Assembly (NCBI GenBank): GCA_948144175.1 | Contig: CANXME010000251.1 | Coordinates: 1 to 64,000 of the forward strand | Reading direction: 5' to 3' | DNA from: Closterium sp. NIES-65 | Lineage: Eukaryota > Streptophyta > Zygnematophyceae > Desmidiales > Closteriaceae | DNA: 64,000 nt | Shown: in pieces, positions 15,001-27,240 of the stretch | Position numbering within the stretch: the stretch's first letter is position 1 | Layout of the letters: every line of letters begins with the position of its first letter | Made by a program: the position numbers and the translations under genes | The notes under the pieces: generated by a model | Seen by the model: only the letters and a program-made list of their open reading frames with translations | Databases searched by the model: none | Told to the model about the DNA's origin: nothing

Positions 15001-16462
15001 CAGGATCCGAGTAACATTGCTTCACATTTTATACCGGTACGGATTTCGCAGCTTCCCGGGCTCACAAACGCCCTTATATGGGGACGGTTTTTCATGCGGC
15101 GGGCCCGTTTGAAGGCAAAAAGAGCTGGAATCTCGTCCCAAGGTATCTAGGATTGTGGCAAACACGATCGTGCTGGGCGGTCCAGGATCCGAGTAACATT
15201 GCTTCACATTTTATACCGGTACGGATTTCGCAGCTTCCCGGGCTCACAAACGCCCTTATATGGGGACGGTTTTTCATGCGGCGGGCCCGTTTGAAGGCAA
15301 AAAGAGCTGGAATCTCGTCCCAAGGTATCTAGGATTGTGGCAAACACGATCGTGCTGGGCGGTCCAGGATCCGAGTAACATTGCTTCACATTTTATACCG
15401 GTACGGATTTCGCAGCTTCCCGGGCTCACAAACGCCCTTATATGGGGACGGTTCTTCATGCGGCGGGCCCGTTTGAAGGCAAAAAGAGCTGGAATCTCGT
15501 CCCAAGGTATCTAGGATTGTGGCAAACACGATCGTGCTGGGCGGTCCAGGATCCGAGTAACATTGCTTCACATTTTATACCGGTACGGATTTCGCAGCTT
15601 CCCGGGCTCACAAACGCCCTTATATGGGGACGGTTTTTCATGCGGCGGGCCCGTTTGAAGGCAAAAAGAGCTGGAATCTCGTCCCAAGGTATCTAGGATT
15701 GTGGCAAACACGATCGTGCTGGGCGGTCCAGGATCCGAGTAACATTGCTTCACATTTTATACCGGTACGGATTTCGCAGCTTCCCGGGCTCACAAACGCC
15801 CTTATATGGGGACGGTTCTTCATGCGGCGGGCCCGTTTGAAGGCAAAAAGAGCTGGAATCTCGTCCCAAGGTATCTAGGATTGTGGCAAACACGATCGTG
15901 CTGGGCGGTCCAGGATCCGAGTAACATTGCTTCACATTTTATACCGGTACGGATTTCGCAGCTTCCCGGGCTCACAAACGCCCTTATATGGGGACGGTTC
16001 TTCATGCGGCGGGCCCGTTTGAAGGCAAAAAGAGCTGGAATCTCGTCCCAAGGTATCTAGGATTGTGGCAAACACGATCGTGCTGGGCGGTCCAGGATCC
16101 GAGTAACATTGCTTCACATTTTATACCGGTACGGATTTCGCAGCTTCCCGGGCTCACAAACGCCCTTATATGGGGACGGTTCTTCATGCGGCGGGCCCGT
16201 TTGAAGGCAAAAAGAGCTGGAATCTCGTCCCAAGGTATCTAGGATTGTGGCAAACACGATCGTGCTGGGCGGTCCAGGATCCGAGTAACATTGCTTCACA
16301 TTTTATACCGGTACGGATTTCGCAGCTTCCCGGGCTCACAAACGCCCTTATATGGGGACGGTTCTTCATGCGGCGGGCCCGTTTGAAGGCAAAAAGAGCT
16401 GGAATCTCGTCCCAAGGTATCTAGGATTGTGGCAAACACGATCGTGCTGGGCGGTCCAGGAT
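1..16462 (+). repeat. Satellite block 1: homogeneous 182-bp tandem array (about 90 monomers)
   Basis: The block is head-to-tail copies of one monomer of about 182 bp, in phase from base 1. Landmarks in order are a CGGGCCCG palindrome, an A5 run before GAGCTGG, the 10-bp palindrome CACGATCGTG, GGATCC, TACCGGTA, CCCGGG and CCTTATATGGGGACGG. Outside one short junction (the bases between GGGGACGG and GCGGCGGGCC) the monomers read as identical, apart from one cluster at 5493-5502. Junction alleles change monomer length between 181, 182 and 183 bp. Nucleosome-scale length, single orientation and the retroelement nested further along fit a centromeric or heterochromatic satellite. That assignment is inference; the repeat itself is directly visible. 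No gene lies here. Confidence 0.97.
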
Positions 16463-18890
16463 TCGAAGTAACATTGCTTCACATTTTATACCGGTACGGA
16501 TTTCGAAGCTTCGCGGGCTCACAAACGCCCTTATAGGGGGACGGTTATTCATGCGGCGGGCCCGTTTGAAGGCAAAAAGAGCTGGAATCTCGTCCCAGGG
16601 TATCTAGGATTGTGGCAAACACGATCGTGGTGGGCGGTCCAGGATTCGAATAACATTGCTTCACATTTTATACCGGTACGGATTTCGAAGCTAGGGGGAC
16701 GGTTCTTCATGCGGCGAGCCCGTTTGAATGCAAAAAGAGCTGGAATCTCGTCCCAGGGTATCTAGGATTGTGGCAAACACGATCGTGCTGGGCGGTCCAG
16801 GATTCGAATAACATTGCTTCACATTTTATACCGGTACGGATTTCGCAGCTTCCCGGGCTCACAAACACCCTTATAGGGGGACGGTTATTCATGCGGCGGG
16901 CCCGTTTGAAGGCAAAAAGAGCTGGAAATCTCGTCCCAAGGGTATCTAGGATTGTGGCAAACACGATCGTGCTGGGCGGTCCAGGATTCGAAGTAACATT
17001 GCTTCACATTTTATACCGGTACGGATTTCGAAGCTTCCCCGGCTCACAAACGCCCTTATATGGGGACGGTTCTTCATGCGGCGGGCCCGTTTGAAGGCAA
17101 AAAGAGCTGGAATCTCGTCCCAAGGTATCTAGGATTGTGGCAAACACGATCGTGCTGGGCGGTCCAGGATTCGAATAACATTGCTTCACATTTTATACCG
17201 GTACGGATTTCGAAGCTTCCCGGGCTCACAAACGCCCTTATAGGGGGACGGTTCTTCATGCGGCGGGCCCGTTTGAACGCAAAAAGAGCTGGAATCTCGT
17301 CCCAGGGTATCTAGGATTGTGGCAAACACTGATCGTGCTGGGCGGTCCAGGATCCGAGTAACATTGCTTCACATTTTATACCGGTACGTATTTCGCAGCT
17401 TCCCGGGCTCACAAACGCCCTTATAGGGGGACGGTTCTTCATGCGGCGGGCCCGTTTGAAGGCAAAAAGAGCTGGAATCTCGTCCCAGGGTATCTAGGAT
17501 TGTGGCAAACACGATCGTGCTGGGCGGTCCAGGATTCGAATAACATTGCTTCACATTTTATACCGGTACGGATTTCGAAGCTTCCCCGGCTCAACAAACG
17601 CCCTTATATGGGGACGGTTCTTCATGCGGCGGGCCCGTTTGAAGGCAAAAAGAGCTGGAATCTCGTCCCAAGGTATCTAGGATTGTGGCAAACACGATCG
17701 TGCTGGGCGGTCCAGGATTCGAATAACATTGCTTCACATTTTATACCGGTACGGATTTCGAAGCTTCCCGGGCTCACAAACGCCCTTATAGGGGGACGGT
17801 TCTTCATGCGGCGGGCCCGTTTGAAGGCAAAAAGAGCTGGAATCTCGTCCCAGGGTATCTAGGATTGTGCACTAACACGATCGTGCTGGGCGGTCCAGGA
17901 TCCGAGTAACATTGCTTCACATTTTATACCGGTACAGATTTCGCAGCTTCCCGGGCTCACAAACGCCCTTATATGGGGACGGTTTCTCATGCGGCAGGGC
18001 CTGTTTGAAGGCAAAAAGAGCTGGAATCTCGTCCCAACGGTATCTAGGATTGTGGTAGACACGATCGTGCTGGGCGGTCCAGGATTCGAATAACATTGCT
18101 TCACATTTTATACCGGTACGGATTTCGAAGCTTCCCGGGCTCACAAACGCCCTTATAGGGGGACGGTTCTTCATGCAGGCGGGCCCGTTTGAAGGCAAAA
18201 AGAGCTGGAATCTCGTCCCAGGGTATCTAGGATGTGGCAAACACGATCGTGCTGGGCGGTCCAGGATTCGAGTAACATTGCTTCACATTTTATACCGGTA
18301 CGGATTTCGCAGCTTCCCGGGCTCACAAACGCCCTTATATGGGGACGTTTTTTCACGCGGCGGGCCCGTTTGAAGGCAAAAAGAGCTGGAATCTTGTCCC
18401 AATGTATCTATGATTGTGGCAAACACGATCGTGCATGGGCAGGTCCAGGATTCGAATAACATTGCTTCACAGTTTTATACTAGTACGGATTTCGAAGCTT
18501 CCCGGGCTCACAAACGCCCTTATAGGGGGACGGTTCTTCATGCGGCGGGCCCGTTTGAAGGCAAAAATAGCTGGAATCTCGTCCCAGGGTATCTAAGATT
18601 GTGGCAAACACGATCGTGCTGGGTGGTCCAGGATCCGAGTAGCATTGCTTCACATTTTATACCTGTACGGATTTCGCAGCTTCCCGGGCTCACAAGCGCC
18701 CTTATATGGGGACGGTTTTTCATGCGGCGGGCCCGTTTGAAGGCAAAAAGAGCTGGAATCTTGTCCCAAGGTATCTAGTAATGTGGCAAACACGATCGTG
18801 GTGGGCGGTCCAGGATTCGAATAACATTGCTTCACATTTTATACCGGTACCGGATTTCACAGCTTCCCGGGCTCACAAACGCCTTTACAT
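16463..18890 (+). repeat. Satellite block 2: diverged, indel-rich monomers
   Basis: This is the same satellite family, but the change from block 1 is abrupt: the GGATCC site first becomes GGATTCGAAG here. Monomers carry many one- to three-base indels, for example near 16926, 17330, 17593, 17868, 18176, 18230 and 18432. One monomer has lost 24 bp between the GAAGCT and AGGGGGACGG landmarks (around 16692), leaving about 158 bp. From about 17.2 kb the block parallels 23.2-24.9 kb variant by variant, but it is about 9 bp longer over 1.6 kb. No gene is present. Confidence 0.93.
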
Positions 18891-21800
18891 GGGGATGGTT
18901 TCTTATGCGGCGGGCCCGTTTGAAGGCAAAAAGATCTGGAATCTCGTCCCAAGATATCTAGTATTGTGGCAAACACGATTGTGGTGGGCGGTCCAGGATA
19001 CAAATAACAATGCTTCACATTTTATACCAGTACGGATTTCGCAGCTTCCCGGGCTCACAAACGCCCTTATATGGGGACGGGTTTTCATGCGGCGGGCCCG
19101 TTTGAAGGCAAAAAAAACTGGAATCTCGTCCCAGGGTATCTAGGATTGTGGCAAACACGATCGTGCTGGGCGGTCCAGGATCCGAGTAACATTGAGTCAC
19201 ATTTTATACCGGTACGGATTTCGCAGCTTCCCGGGCTCACAAGCGCCCTTATATGGGGACGGTTTTTCATGTGGCGGGCCCGTTTGAAGGCAAAAAGAGC
19301 TGGAATCTCGTCCCAAGGTATCTAGGAATGTGGCAAACACGATCGTGGTGGGCGGTCCAGGATTCGAATAACATTGCTTCACATTTTTTACCGGTACGGA
19401 TTTCGCAGCTTCCCGGGCTCACAAACGCCCTTATATGGGGACGGTTCTTCATGCGGCGGGCCCGTTTGAAGGCAAAAAGAGCTCGAATCTCGTCCCAAGG
19501 TATCTAGGATTGTGGCAAACACGATCGTGTTGGGTGGTCCAGGATTCGAATAACATTGCTTCACATTTTATACCGGTACGGATTTCGAAGCTTCCCGGGC
19601 TCACAAACGCCCTTATAGGGGGACGGTTCTTCATGCGGCGGGCCCGTTTAAAGGCAAAAAGAGCTGGAATCTCGTCCCAGGGTATCTAGGATTGTGGCAA
19701 ACACGATCGTGCTGGGCGGTCCAGGATCCGAGTAACATTGCTTCACATTTTATACCGGTACCGATTTCGCAGCTTCCCGGGCTCACAAACGCCCTTACAT
19801 GGGGACGGTTTCTCATGCGGCGGGCCCGTTTGAAGGCAAAAAGATCTGGAATCTCGTCCCAAGGTATCTAGTATTGTGGCAAACACGATTGTGGTGGGCG
19901 GTCCAGGATACAAATAACAATGCTTCACATTTTATACCAGTACGGATTTCGCAGCTTCCCGGGCTCACAAACGCCCTTATATGGGGACGGGTTTTCATGC
20001 GGCGGGCCCGTTTGAAGGCAAAAAAAACTGGAATCTCGTCCCAGGGTATCTAGGATTGTGGCAAACACGATCGTGCTGGGCGGTCCAGGATCCGAGTAAC
20101 ATTGCGTCACATTTTATACCGGTACGGATTTCGCAGCTTCCCGGGCTCACAAGCGCCCTTACATGGGGACGGTTTTTCATGCGGCGGGCCCGTTTGAAGG
20201 CAAAAAGAGCTGGAATCTTGTCCCAAGGTATCTAGTAATGTGGCAAACACGATCGTGGTGGGCGGTCCAGGATTCGAATAACATTGCTTCACATTTTATA
20301 CTGGTACGGATTTCGCAGCTTCCCGGGCTCACAAACGCCCTTATATGGGGACGGTTCTTCATGCGGCGGGCCCGTTTGAAGGCAAAAAGAGCTCGAATCT
20401 CGTCCCAAGGTATCTAGGATTGTGGCAAACACGATCGTGTTGGGTGGTCCAGGATTCGAATAACATTGCTTCACATTTTATACCGGTACGGATTTCGAAG
20501 CTTCCCGGGCTCACAAACGCCCTTATAGGGGGACGGTTCTTCGTGCGGCGGGCCCGTTTAAAGACAAAAAGAGCTGGAATCTCGTCCCAGGGTATCTAGG
20601 ATTGTGGCAAACACGATCGTGCTGGGCGGTCCAGGATCCGAGTAACATTGCTTCACATTTTATACCGGTACCGATTTCGCAGCTTCCCGGGCTCACAAAC
20701 GCCCTTACATGGGGACGGTTTCTCATGCGGCGGGCCCGTTTGAAGGCAAAAAAATCTGGAATCTCGTCCCAAGGTATCTAGTATTGTGGCAAACACGATT
20801 GTGGTGGGCGGTCCAGGATACAAATAACAATGCTTCACATTTTATACCAGTACGGATTTCGCAGCTTCCCGGGCTCACATACGCCCTTATATGGGGACGG
20901 GTTTTCATGCGGCGGGCCCGTTTGAAGGCAAAAAAAACTGGAATCTCGTCCCAGGGTATCTAGGATTGTGGCAAACACGATCGTGCTGGGCGGTCCAGGA
21001 TCCGAGTAACATTGCGTCACATTTTATACCGGTACGGATTTCGCAGCTTCCCCGGGCTCACAAGCGCCCTTATATGGGGACGGTTTTTCATGCGGCGGGC
21101 CCGTTTGAAGGCAAAAAGAGCTGGAATCTCGTCCCAAGGTATCTAGTAATTGTGGCAAACACGATCGTTGTGGGTGGTCCAGGATTCGAATAACATTGCT
21201 TCACATTTTATACCGGTACGGATTTCGAAGCTTCCCCGGCTCACAAACGCCCTTATAGGGGGACGGTTCTTCATGCGGCGAGCCCGTTTGAAGGCAAAAA
21301 GAGCTGGAATCTCGTCCCAGGGTATCTAGGATTGTGGCAAACACGATCGTGCTGGGCGGTCCAGGATTCAAATAACATTGCTTCACATTTTATACCGGTA
21401 CCGGATTTCGCAGCTTCCCGGGCTCACAAACGCCCTTATATGGGGACGGTTTCTCATGCAGCGGGCCCGTTTGAAGGCAAAAAAGATCTGGAATCTCGTC
21501 CCAAGGTATCTAGTATGGTGGCAAACACGATTGTGGTGGGCGGTCCAGGATACAAATAACAATGCTTCACATTTTATACCAGTACGGATTTCGCAGCTTC
21601 CCGGGCTCACAAACGCCCTTATATGGGGACGGGTTTTCATGCGGCGGGCCCGTTTGAAGGCAAAAAAAACTGGAATCTCGTCCCAAGGTATCTAGGATTG
21701 TGGCAAACACGATCGTGCTGGGCAATCCAGGATCCGAGTAACATTGCGTCACATTTTATACCGGTACGGATTTCGCAGCTTCCCGGGCTCACAAGCGCCC

Positions 21801-22900
21801 TTATATGGGGACGGTTTTTCATGCGGCGGGCCCGTTTGAAGGCAAAAAGAGCTGGAATCTCGTCCCAAGGTATCTAGTAATGTGGCAAACACGATCGTGG
21901 TGGGTGGTCCAGGATTCGAATAACATTGCTTCACATTTTATACCAGTACGGATTTCGAAGCTTCCCCGGCTCACAAACGCCCTTATAGGGGGACGGTTCT
22001 TCATGCGGCGAGCCCGTTTGAAGGCAAAAAGAGCTGGAATCTCGTCCCAGGGTATCTAGGATTGTGGCAAACACGATCGTGCTGGGCGGTCCAGGATTCA
22101 AATAACATTGCTTCACATTTTATACCGGTACCGATTTCGCAGCTTCCCGGGCTCACAAACGCCCTTACATGGGGACGGTTTCTCATGCAGCGGGCCCGTT
22201 TGAAGGCAAAAAAATCTGGAATCTCGTCCCAAGGTATCTAGTATGGTGGCAAACACGATTGTGGTGGGCGGTCCAGGATACAAATAACAATGCTTCACAT
22301 TTTATACCAGTACGGATTTCGCAGCTTCCCGGGCTCACAAACGCCCTTATATGGGGACGGGTTTTCATGCGGCGGGCCCGTTTGAAGGCAAAAAAAACTG
22401 GAATCTCGTCCCAAGGTATCTAGGATTGTGGCAAACACGATCGTGCTGGGCAATCCAGGATCCGAGTAACATTGCGTCACATTTTATACCGGTACGGATT
22501 TCGCAGCTTCCCGGGCTCACAAGCGCCCTTATATGGGGACGGTTTTTCATGCGGCGGGCCCGTTTGAAGGCAAAAAGAGCTGGAATCTCGTCCCAAGGTA
22601 TCTAGTAATGTGGCAAACACGATCGTGGTGGGTGGTCCAGGATTCGAATAACATTGCTTCACATTTTATACCGGTACGGATTTCGAAGCTTCCCCGGCTC
22701 ACAAACGCCCTTATAGGGGGACGGTTCTTCATGCGGCGAGCCCGTTTGAAGGCAAAAAGAGCTGGAATCTCGTCCCAGGGTATCTAGGATTGTGGCAAAC
22801 ACGATCGTGCTGGGCGGTCCAGGATTCAAATAACATTGCTTCACATTTTATACCGGTACCGATTTCGCAGCTTCCCGGGCTCACAAACGCCCTTACATGG
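18891..22900 (+). repeat. Satellite block 3: 910-bp pentamer and 728-bp tetramer higher-order repeats
   Basis: Diagnostic monomer variants recur every five monomers. The variant with GGATACAAATAAC, and the following monomer with a long A run and GGGACGGGTTTTCATG, start near 18903, 19813 and 20723, 910 bp apart. From about 21.4 kb the spacing falls to four monomers (21623 and 22351, 728 bp apart), as if one monomer had dropped out of the unit. Three monomer classes are present, defined by ATCCGAGTA, ATTCGAATA or ATACAAATA at the same site. No gene is present. Confidence 0.88.
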
Positions 22901-25900
22901 GGACGGTTTCTCATGCAGCGGGCCCGTTTGAAGGCAAAAAAATCTGGAATCTCGTCCCAAGGTATCTAGGATTGTGGCAAACACGATCGTGGTGGGCGGT
23001 CCAGGATTCGAATAACATTGCTTCACATTTTATACCGGTACGGATTTCGAAGCTTCCCCGGCTCACAAACGCCCTTATATGGGGACGGTTCTTCATGCGG
23101 CGGGCCCGTTTGAAGGCAAAAAGAGCTGGAATCTCGTCCCAAGGTATCTAGGATTGTGGCAAACACGATCGTGCTGGGCGGTCCAGGATTCGAATAACAT
23201 TGCTTCACATTTTATACCGGTACGGATTTCGAAGCTTCCCGGGCTCACAAACGCCCTTATAGGGGGACGGTTCTTCATGCGGCGGGCCCGTTTGAACGCA
23301 AAAAGAGCTGGAATCTCGTCCCAGGGTATCTACGATTGTGGCAAACATGATCGTGCTGGGCGGTCCAGGATCCGAGTAACATTGCTTCACATTTTATACC
23401 GGTACGTATTTCGCAGCTTCCCGGGCTCACAAACGCCCTTATAGGGGGACGGTTCTTCATGCGGCGGGCCCGTTTGAAGGCAAAAAGAGGTGGAATCTCG
23501 TCCCAGGGTATCTAGGATTGTGGCAAACACGATCGTGGTGGGCGGTCCAGGATTCGAATAACATTGCTTCACATTTTATACCGGTACGGATTTCGAAGCT
23601 TCCCCGGCCAACAAACGCCCTTATATGGGGACGGTTCTTCATGCGGCGGGCCCGTTTGAAGGCAAAAAGAGCTGGAATCTCGTCCCAAGGTATCTAGGAT
23701 TGTGGCAAACACGATCGTGCTGGGCGGTCCAGGATTCGAATAACATTGCTTCACATTTTATACCGGTACGGATTTCGAAGCTTCCCGGGCTCACAAACGC
23801 CCTTATAGGGGGACGGTTCTTCATGCAGCGGGCCCGTTTGAAGGCAAAAAGAGCTGGAATCTCGTCACAGGGTATCTAGGATTGTCGCAAACACGATCGT
23901 GCTGGGCGGTCCAGGATCCGAGTAACATTGCTTCACATTTTATACCGGTACAGATTTCGCAGCTTCCCGGGCTCACAAACGCCCTTATATGGGGACGGTT
24001 TCTCATGCGGCAGGCCTGTTTGAAGGCAAAAAGAGCTGGAATCTCGTCCCAACGTATCTGGGATTGTGGTAGACACGATCGTGCTGGGCGGGCCAGGATT
24101 CGAATAACATTGCTTCACATTTTATACCGGTACGGATTTCGAAGCTTCCCGGGCTCACAAACGCCCTTATAGGGGGACGGTTCTTCATGCAGCGGGCCCG
24201 TTTGAAGGCAAAAAGAGCTGGAATCTCGTCCCAGGGTATCTAGGATTGTGGCAAACACGATCGTGCTGGGCGGTCCAGGATTCGAGTAACATTGCTTCAC
24301 ATTTTATACCGGTACGGATTTCGCAGCTTCCCGGGCTCACAAACGCCCTTATATGGGGACGGTTTTTCACGCGGCGGGCCCGTTTGAAGGCAAAAAGAGC
24401 TGGAATCTTGTCCCAATGTATCTATGATTGTGGCAAACACGATCGTGCAGGGCAGTCCAGGATTCGAATAACATTGCTTCACGTTTTTTACTAGTACGGA
24501 TTTCGAAGCTTCCCGGGCTCACAAACGCCCTTATAGGGGGACGGTTCTTCATGCGGCGGGCCCGTTTGAAGGCAAAAATAGCTGGAATCTCGTCCCAGGG
24601 TATCTAAGATTGTGGCAAACACGATCGTGCTGGGTGGTCCAGGATCCGAGTAGCATTGCTTCACATTTTATACCTGTACGGATTTCGCAGCTTCCCGGGC
24701 TCACAAGCGCCCTTATATGGGGACGGTTTTTCATGCGGCGGGCCCGTTTGAAGGCAAAAAGAGCTGGAATCTTGTCCCAAGGTATCTAGTAATGTGGCAA
24801 ACACGATCGTGGTGGGCGGTCCAGGATTCGAATAACATTGCTTCACATTTTATACCGGTACCGATTTCACAGCTTCCCGGGCTCACAAACGCCTTTACAT
24901 GGGGATGGTTTCTTATGCGGCGGGCCCGTTTGAAGGCAAAAAGATCTGGAATCTCGTCCCAAGATATCTAGTATTGTGGCAAACACGATTGTGGTGGGCG
25001 GTCCAGGATACAAATAACAATGCTTCACATTTTATACCAGTACGGATTTCGCAGCTTCCCGGGCTCACAAACGCCCTTATATGGGGACGGGTTTTCATGC
25101 GGCGGGCCCGTTTGAAGGCAAAAAAAACTGGAATCTCGTCCCAGGGTATCTAGGATTGTGGCAAACACGATCGTGCTGGGCGGTCCAGGATCCGAGTAAC
25201 ATTGAGTCACATTTTATACCGGTACGGATTTCGCAGCTTCCCGGGCTCACAAGCGCCCTTATATGGGGACGGTTTTTCATGTGGCGGGCCCGTTTGAAGG
25301 CAAAAAGAGCTGGAATCTCGTCCCAAGGTATCTAGTAATGTGGCAAACACGATCGTGGTGGGCGGTCCAGGATTCGAATAACATTGCTTCACATTTTTTA
25401 CCGGTACGGATTTCGCAGCTTCCCGGGCTCACAAACGCCCTTATATGGGGACGGTTCTTCATGCGGCGGGCCCGTTTGAAGGCAAAAAGAGCTCGAATCT
25501 CGTCCCAAGGTATCTAGGATTGTGGCAAACACGATCGTGTTGGGTGGTCCAGGATTCGAATAACATTGCTTCACATTTTATACCGGTACGGATTTCGAAG
25601 CTTCCCGGGCTCACAAACGCCCTTATAGGGGGACGGTTCTTCATGCGGCGGGCCCGTTTAAAGGCAAAAAGAGCTGGAATCTCGTCCCAGGGTATCTAGG
25701 ATTGTGGCAAACACGATCTTGCTGGGCGGTCCAGGATCCGAGTAACATTGCTTCACATTTTATACCGGTACCGATTTCGCAGCTTCCCGGGCTCACAAAC
25801 GCCCTTACATGGGGACGGTTTCTCATGCGGCGGGCCCGTTTGAAGGCAAAAAGATCTGGAATCTCGTCCCAAGGTATCTAGTATTGTGGCAAACACGATT

Positions 25901-27240
25901 GTGGTGGGCGGTCCAGGATACAAATAACAATGCTTCACATTTTATACCAGTACGGATTTCGCAGCTTCCCGGGCTCACAAACGCCCTTATATGGGGACGG
26001 GTTTTCATGCGGCGGGCCCGTTTGAAGGCAAAAAAAACTGGAATCTCGTCCCAGGGTATCTAGGATTGTGGCAAATACGATCGTGCTGGGCGGTCCAGGA
26101 TCCGAGTAACATTGCGTCACATTTTATACCGGTACGGATTTCGCAGCTTCCCGGGCTCACATGCGCCCTTACATGGGGACGGTTTTTCATGCGGCGGGCC
26201 CGTTTGAAGGCAAAAAGAGCTGGAATCTTGTCCCAAGGTATCTAGTAATGTGGCAAACACGATCGTGGTGGGCGGTCCAGGATTCGAATAACATTGCTTC
26301 ACATTTTATACTGGTACGGATTTCGCAGCTTCCCGGGCTCACAAACGCCCTTATATGGGGACGGTTCTTCATGCGGCGGGCCCGTTTGAAGGCAAAAAGA
26401 GCTCGAATCTCGTCCCAAGGTATCTAGGATTGTGGCAAACACGATCGTGTTGGGTGGTCCAGGATTCGAATAACATTGCTTCACATTTTATACCGGTACG
26501 GATTTCGAAGCTTCCCGGGCTCACAAACGCCCTTATAGGGGGACGGTTCTTCGTGCGGCGGGCCCGTTTAAAGACAAAAAGAGCTGGAATCTCGTCCCAG
26601 GGTATCTAGGATTGTGGCAAACACGATCGTGCTGGGCGGTCCAGGATCCGAGTAACATTGCTTCACATTTTATACCGGTACCGATTTCGCAGCTTCCCGG
26701 GCTCACAAACGCTCTTACATGGGGACGGTTTCTCATGCGGCGGGCCCGTTTGAAGGCAAAAAAATCTGGAATCTCGTCCCAAGGTATCTAGTATTGTGGC
26801 AAACACGATTGTGGTGGGCGGTCCAGGATACAAATAACAATGCTTCACATTTTATACCAGTACGGATTTCGCAGCTTCCCGGGCTCACATACGCCCTTAT
26901 ATGGGGACGGGTTTTCATGCGGCGGGCCCGTTTGAAGGCAAAAAAAACTGGAATCTCGTCCCAGGGTATCTAGGATTGTGGCAAACACGATCGTGCTGGG
27001 CGGTCCAGGATCCGAGTAACATTGCGTCACATTTTATACCGGTACGGATTTCGCAGCTCCCCGGGCTCACAAGCGCCCTTATATGGGGACGGTTTTTCAT
27101 GCGGCGGGCCCGTTTGAAGGCAAAAAGAGCTGGAATCTCGTCCCAAGGTATCTAGTAATGTGGCAAACACGATCGTTGTGGGTGGTCCAGGATTCGAATA
27201 ACATTGCTTCACATTTTATACCGGTACGGATTTCGAAGCT
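22901..27240 (+). repeat. Satellite block 4: second copy of the 17.2-21.2 kb segment
   Basis: Monomer variants from about 23.2 to 27.2 kb match those from about 17.2 to 21.2 kb in the same order, with an offset of 6010-6019 bp, close to 33 monomers. Rare private changes are shared: GAACGC in place of GAAGGC (17275 and 23294), a CGTTGTGGGT variant (21167 and 27174) and CACATACGC (20876 and 26886). The match breaks near 27240, where the sequence switches to a GGCCAACAAACG variant otherwise seen at 23595. No gene is present. Confidence 0.87.

Noticed and set aside
1-16462. CRISPR-like regular array
   Set aside because: The repeat is 182 bp with no unique spacers (only a few variable bases), there are no cas genes, and the context is eukaryotic.
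16970-17010. tRNA-like or Pol III promoter signals (TGGCAAACACG as A box, GGATTCGAATA as B box)
   Set aside because: Each box has a mismatch or an extra base against the consensus, no cloverleaf can be drawn, and block-1 monomers lack the B-box form. Probably chance.
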